A stretch of DNA of 8,624 nucleotides from Clostridia bacterium. Its GTDB lineage: Bacteria; Bacillota_A; Clostridia; Christensenellales; Aristaeellaceae. The notes beneath the pieces were generated by a model. It was not told the DNA's origin. It made no database searches and was given only the letters and a program-made list of their open reading frames with translations. Within the stretch, counting starts at the first letter, position 1. Each line of letters begins with the position of its first letter. The stretch lies in contig JAFUPO010000326.1 in NCBI GenBank assembly GCA_017481185.1, forward strand, positions 1-8,624. The letters are read 5' to 3'. The position numbers and the translations under genes are program-made. Below are positions 5,426 through 8,624 of this stretch, piece by piece.

Positions 5426-6805
5426 ATGCGTCTGAGCAAAGCCTATCTGCGCTCTTTTGTTGCGGACAAGCGTTTTTATTCAAGGGCTCTGAGCGTCATG
5501 ATCCCTGTGGTGATCCAGCAGCTCATCAACACCCTGTTCAACGTGGTAGACAATGTGATGGTTGGCAGCCTAGACGGCATCAGCATGAGTGCTGTAACCG
5601 TAGCCAACAAGCCTTTTCTAATCTATTCAGGCGTTTTCTTTGGTGTGACCGGCGCTGGCGGAATCCTGATCAGCCAATTTTACGGTGCGAAGGATCATCA
5701 GCAATGTCAGCGTCTTTTTTCGCTGGAGTTTTTGATCGGCTTGATTGCTTCGTTAATCTTCTGCGGAATCCTTTACTTTTTCCCCGAGCAGATCATGACG
5801 TTGTATGTTAAGGATACGCAAACCATTCAATTGGGCATTGCGTATCTGAAGGTAATTTGTTTCTCATACATCCCCGTGGCCCTTTCTACCACCTGTATGT
5901 TCAGTATGCGGGCCTTGGGCAAAAACAAAATGCCCATGCTGGCCAGCCTGGTTACCATGGGCTTAAATGCATTCTTCAATTACGGCCTGATTTTCGGCAA
6001 CTTTGGCTTGCCCGCCATGGGCGTGACCGGAGCAGCCCTGGGCACCCTGTTGGCCCGGCTTTGCGAATTGGGCTTTTATCTGTTCGTACTGGCGCGGCGC
6101 AAGGCTTTCTTTTCACTGGATCTGCTGGGATTCATCCATCTGAAAGCCAGCACATTAAAAAGCTTCTGGAAAAGAGCGCTGCCCCTGACCGGCAACGAGC
6201 TTTTGTGGACTATTGGTTTAAATCTGTTTTTCTGGACCTATGCTCGGCTGGATGAACCGGCCCTGCCTGCTATGACCATTGCAGATCAGGTGATGCAGGT
6301 AGGCATTGTCGTTTCCACCGGCATGGCCAGCGCTGTATCGGTTATGATCGGCACAGAATTGGGCGCTGATCGTTTTAAGCAAGCTTGGCAGAACACGAAG
6401 CACCTTTTGTCGTTGGTGTGCGGCATCGCTCTGGTGTGTTCAGCGGTTGCCTCCCTTGGGGCTTACACATTGCCTTTTATTTTCAATGTTGGCGAAGATC
6501 TGCGCTGGATGGCAACGAAGCTGACCCTGGTATACGCCCTGTTCTATCTCCCCAACGCTTTGTACGCCTTTGCCTTTTACTGCCTTCGGGCCGGCGGGGA
6601 TACCCGTAACGCCACGCTGCTTGACAGCATCTATATGTGGCTGCTGCCTGTTCCGGTGGCGCTGCTCATGGGCTGGCTGGGCGTAGGGCGGATCAATTTG
6701 ATCGTTGCGCTGTTCGTAGTGCAGCTGCTGATGAACTCCAAATTTCTGCTGGCGCTCTGGGTTGTTAAAAAGGGAAAGTGGCTTAGAAACATCACAACCG
6801 AATAA
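5426..6805 (+). CDS. MATE-family multidrug/metabolite efflux transporter
   Basis: This 459-residue integral membrane antiporter belongs to the MATE family (Na+- or H+-driven export of cationic or other small molecules), within the usual 440-470 length. Family signatures include the first-helix stretch IPVVIQQLINTLFNVVDNVMVG, of which PVVIQQL and DNVMVG are most telling, then GVTGAGGILISQFYGAKD at the TM2 end. The mid-protein TM7 region has PLTGNELLWTIG, and the second half has YCLRAGGDTR. About 12 hydrophobic segments are spread evenly over two halves. The start is the ATG at 5426, preceded by AAGGAG (5413-5418) at 7 nt; an in-frame ATG at 5396 would overlap the previous gene and lacks a site. 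Only 13 bp separate it from the C39-like gene and no promoter lies between, so they are co-transcribed. Whether it exports a compound tied to that protein or acts generally is not known. Confidence 0.94.
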   Translation: MRLSKAYLRSFVADKRFYSRALSVMIPVVIQQLINTLFNVVDNVMVGSLDGISMSAVTVANKPFLIYSGVFFGVTGAGGILISQFYGAKDHQQCQRLFSLEFLIGLIASLIFCGILYFFPEQIMTLYVKDTQTIQLGIAYLKVICFSYIPVALSTTCMFSMRALGKNKMPMLASLVTMGLNAFFNYGLIFGNFGLPAMGVTGAALGTLLARLCELGFYLFVLARRKAFFSLDLLGFIHLKASTLKSFWKRALPLTGNELLWTIGLNLFFWTYARLDEPALPAMTIADQVMQVGIVVSTGMASAVSVMIGTELGADRFKQAWQNTKHLLSLVCGIALVCSAVASLGAYTLPFIFNVGEDLRWMATKLTLVYALFYLPNALYAFAFYCLRAGGDTRNATLLDSIYMWLLPVPVALLMGWLGVGRINLIVALFVVQLLMNSKFLLALWVVKKGKWLRNITTE

Positions 6806-6809
6806 AATG

Positions 6810-6837
6810 CGCCGGCTGGCAATGCCAGCCGGCGTTT
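6810..6837. terminator. Bidirectional intrinsic terminator between MATE and DNA ligase genes
   Basis: An 11-bp perfect GC-rich stem (CGCCGGCTGGC / GCCAGCCGGCG, 6810-6834) has an AAT loop. It is followed by TTT on the plus strand and by CATTTTATT on the minus strand. It lies 4 bp after the MATE stop and 6 bp beyond the ligase stop, so it can serve both convergent genes. The plus-side U-tract is short. Confidence 0.82.
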
Positions 6838-6840
6838 AGC

Positions 6841-8624
6841 TTACCCGCTAATCTTTTGTAAAAATTCTGCCTCCGTAAGAACGGGGATCCCCAAGGCGTT
6901 GGCCTTATCCAATTTGCTGCCAGCAGCCTCGCCAGCCACCACAAAGGCTGTTTTTTTGCTGACGGAGCCAGCCGCTTTGCCCCCATGGGAGGCGATCAGC
7001 TCCTCCGCTTCCTTGCGGGATAGGGTGGGCAGGGTGCCAGTCACCACCACACTAAGCCCTTCTAACACGCCTCCCGCCTTGGGCGCAGCTTCCCCAGGCG
7101 AAACGCCAGCCTGCAAAAGCCGCTCCACCATGCGCACGTTCTCCGGAAAGGAGAAAAATTCTACGATGCTTTGGGCAACAATATCTCCCACATCGGGGAT
7201 AGCCACCAGCTCCTCCTGAGAAGCGCTTTGAACCTTTGCCAGGGTGCCAAAGGCAGCTGCCAAATCCCTGGCTGTTTTGCGGCCCACGTTTGGAATACCC
7301 AGAGCAAACAGAAAGGCGTCCAGCTGGCAGACGCGGCTTTTATCCAAAGCCGCCACCAGGTTTTTGGCCTTCTTTTCTTTAAAGCCCTCCAACAGGAGCA
7401 GTTGATCATAGGTCAGCTGATATAAATCTGCCGGATCCCGAAGGCCCAATACATCATAGAGCTGCTCCGCCGTTTTTTCAGAAAAAGCGGTAATGTCCAT
7501 GGCGTTTCGGCTGGCAAAATGAGCGATGCGCGCCACCGCCTGAGGGCGGCAAGACGTGCGGTTCATGCAAAAGATGTGCGCGCCCCGCTCCACCAGCTCC
7601 GACCCGCAAGCCGGGCAGTAAGCAGGCTTTTCCACCGGGCTTTCCGCTGCTCCAGGTTCACCGACGCGGCCCATAATCTCAGGAATTACATCATTGGAGC
7701 GGCGAATCCATACTGGACAGCCGATAGCAACGCCCTTGCGCTGGATGTCGCCCCAGTTGTTGAGGGTCGCCTTTTTAACGGTAACGCCATAGAAATCCAC
7801 AGGCTCCAAATGAGCTAAAGGCGTCAGCTTGCCGGTGCGGCCCAGCTCCCAGGTGACCTCCTGAAGGGTGGTAATGCTCTCCTCTGCCTTGAACTTATAG
7901 GCTACAGCCCAGCGAGGAAACTTATCTGTATAGCCCAGGCTATCCCGCACAGCCAGATCATCGATCTTGATTACAGCGCCGTCAATCAAAAAATCCAGCT
8001 TGCTGCGTGCAGCTTCCATAGCCTCGACCTTTTGGCACAGGCCCTCGTAGGTATCCGCTGTTTCAAAATAATCGCTGACCGGAAAACCATTCTCCTTGAT
8101 GAAAGCCATCATGCCTTCCTGCGTGGTATAAGGTGCATTTTCAATGGTGCCAATCTGATAGAAAAAAGCGTCCAGATGGCGCTTGGCTGTTACTTTGGGA
8201 TCCAAATTTCGCAGGGCGCCAGCAGCTGCGTTGCGGGCATTTTTGAGAGGTTCCGCAGCCGTTTGATTATACTTATCCAACACGGACAGGCGCATGATAC
8301 ATTCCCCATGAATCTCCAAAAGGCCCTTATAGGGAATGGTCAGCGGGATGGAGCGGATGGTCATCGCCTGTGGAAGGATTGCCTCCCCCACTTCGCCGTT
8401 GCCTCGAGTGGCCGCCTGCACCAGCCGCCCCTCGCGATAGGTGAGGTTCAGGGTTAGGCCATCGAATTTATATTCTACATGATAGCGGCATCTGCCTCCA
8501 GCCAGCTTTTCAGCCCGCTGCACCCAGGCAGCCAGCTCATCCTGCGACTGGCACTTGTCCATGCTCCACAGACGATTCAAATGCCGATGCTGCACAAACT
8601 CCGCCATGGGCTGGCCGCCCACCC
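6841..8624 (-). CDS. ligA: NAD-dependent DNA ligase (LigA type), N-terminus cut by the right window edge
   Basis: The enzyme seals 5'-phosphate/3'-OH nicks in DNA using NAD+. About 593 residues are visible; family members are about 650-680, so domain Ia and the start of the adenylation domain are missing. The visible part opens inside the conserved VGG segment, so the GTG at 8622 is not a start. In order on the fragment: adenylation motif EYKFDG (active Lys52), TRGNG (73-76; usually TRGDG), ARNAAAGALR (129-138), IDGAVIKID (213-221) and AYKFKAEE (241-248). Then come the OB fold, a four-Cys zinc site (C336, C339, C352, C358), helix-hairpin-helix repeats (about 400-490) and a C-terminal BRCT domain (about 518-593). 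Several positions depart from typical LigA (TRGNG, SMDKC, KATLNN, RSNDVIP), so this may be a lineage variant or second ligase. It has no visible link to the neighbouring genes. Confidence 0.93.
   Translation of the reverse strand, partial: VGGQPMAEFVQHRHLNRLWSMDKCQSQDELAAWVQRAEKLAGGRCRYHVEYKFDGLTLNLTYREGRLVQAATRGNGEVGEAILPQAMTIRSIPLTIPYKGLLEIHGECIMRLSVLDKYNQTAAEPLKNARNAAAGALRNLDPKVTAKRHLDAFFYQIGTIENAPYTTQEGMMAFIKENGFPVSDYFETADTYEGLCQKVEAMEAARSKLDFLIDGAVIKIDDLAVRDSLGYTDKFPRWAVAYKFKAEESITTLQEVTWELGRTGKLTPLAHLEPVDFYGVTVKKATLNNWGDIQRKGVAIGCPVWIRRSNDVIPEIMGRVGEPGAAESPVEKPAYCPACGSELVERGAHIFCMNRTSCRPQAVARIAHFASRNAMDITAFSEKTAEQLYDVLGLRDPADLYQLTYDQLLLLEGFKEKKAKNLVAALDKSRVCQLDAFLFALGIPNVGRKTARDLAAAFGTLAKVQSASQEELVAIPDVGDIVAQSIVEFFSFPENVRMVERLLQAGVSPGEAAPKAGGVLEGLSVVVTGTLPTLSRKEAEELIASHGGKAAGSVSKKTAFVVAGEAAGSKLDKANALGIPVLTEAEFLQKISG

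Noticed and set aside
5396..5428. Upstream ATG giving the MATE protein 10 extra residues
   Set aside because: It overlaps the end of the previous gene without a suitable ribosome binding site, whereas AAGGAG is spaced 7 nt from ATG 5426.
8600..8622. GTG at 8622 as the start of a short DNA ligase
   Set aside because: The codon falls within the conserved VGG segment of LigA and the frame is open to the edge, so the gene is cut by the window rather than truncated in the organism.

Overview
The window looks like chromosomal DNA from an anaerobic Firmicute of class Clostridia. The evidence is strong GGAGG-type ribosome binding sites, near-consensus sigma-A promoters, a YtrA-type GntR/ABC cassette, a secreted clostripain-family (C11) peptidase and an NAD-dependent DNA ligase. 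Base composition looks moderate (roughly half G+C by eye, not computed). No finer taxonomic call can be supported. No tRNA, rRNA, CRISPR array, insertion sequence or phage gene was seen.

Layout from left to right. (1) Positions 1-1973, minus strand: a tightly packed three-gene operon read right to left, encoding a YtrA-type GntR repressor, an ABC ATPase and an ABC-2-like permease that runs off the left edge. The genes overlap by 7 and 14 bp. The operon has a near-perfect promoter (TTGACA-N17-TATACT, 2065-2037). A nested palindrome sits directly at the predicted transcription start (2028-2001), as expected of an autoregulated operator. (2) 2116-2148: a strong intrinsic terminator for the next gene on the minus strand. 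(3) 2156-4378, minus strand: a secreted C11 (clostripain-like) cysteine peptidase. A tandem hexapeptide array rich in Asp, Glu, Trp and Tyr lies between its catalytic domain and a C-terminal domain. (4) 4379-4551: a divergent regulatory region with a clear promoter for the plus-strand genes and a 9-bp motif found in the 5' regions of both divergent genes. (5) 4552-6805, plus strand: a two-gene operon encoding a secreted papain-fold C39-like protein and, 13 bp later, a MATE-family efflux transporter. It ends at a GC-rich hairpin (6810-6834) shared with the convergent ligase gene. (6) 6841 to the right edge, minus strand: a LigA-type NAD-dependent DNA ligase without its N-terminus, carrying several departures from the usual LigA motifs.

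How the parts may work together. The repressor-ATPase-permease operon resembles YtrA/Ytr-type envelope-stress or antimicrobial-responsive transporters; its signal is unknown here. The most interesting unit is the divergent pair of exported cysteine-peptidase-fold proteins (C11 and C39-like) with a MATE exporter downstream. A functional link between them is inferred from gene arrangement and the shared motif and is not demonstrated. The DNA ligase appears to be an unrelated neighbour.
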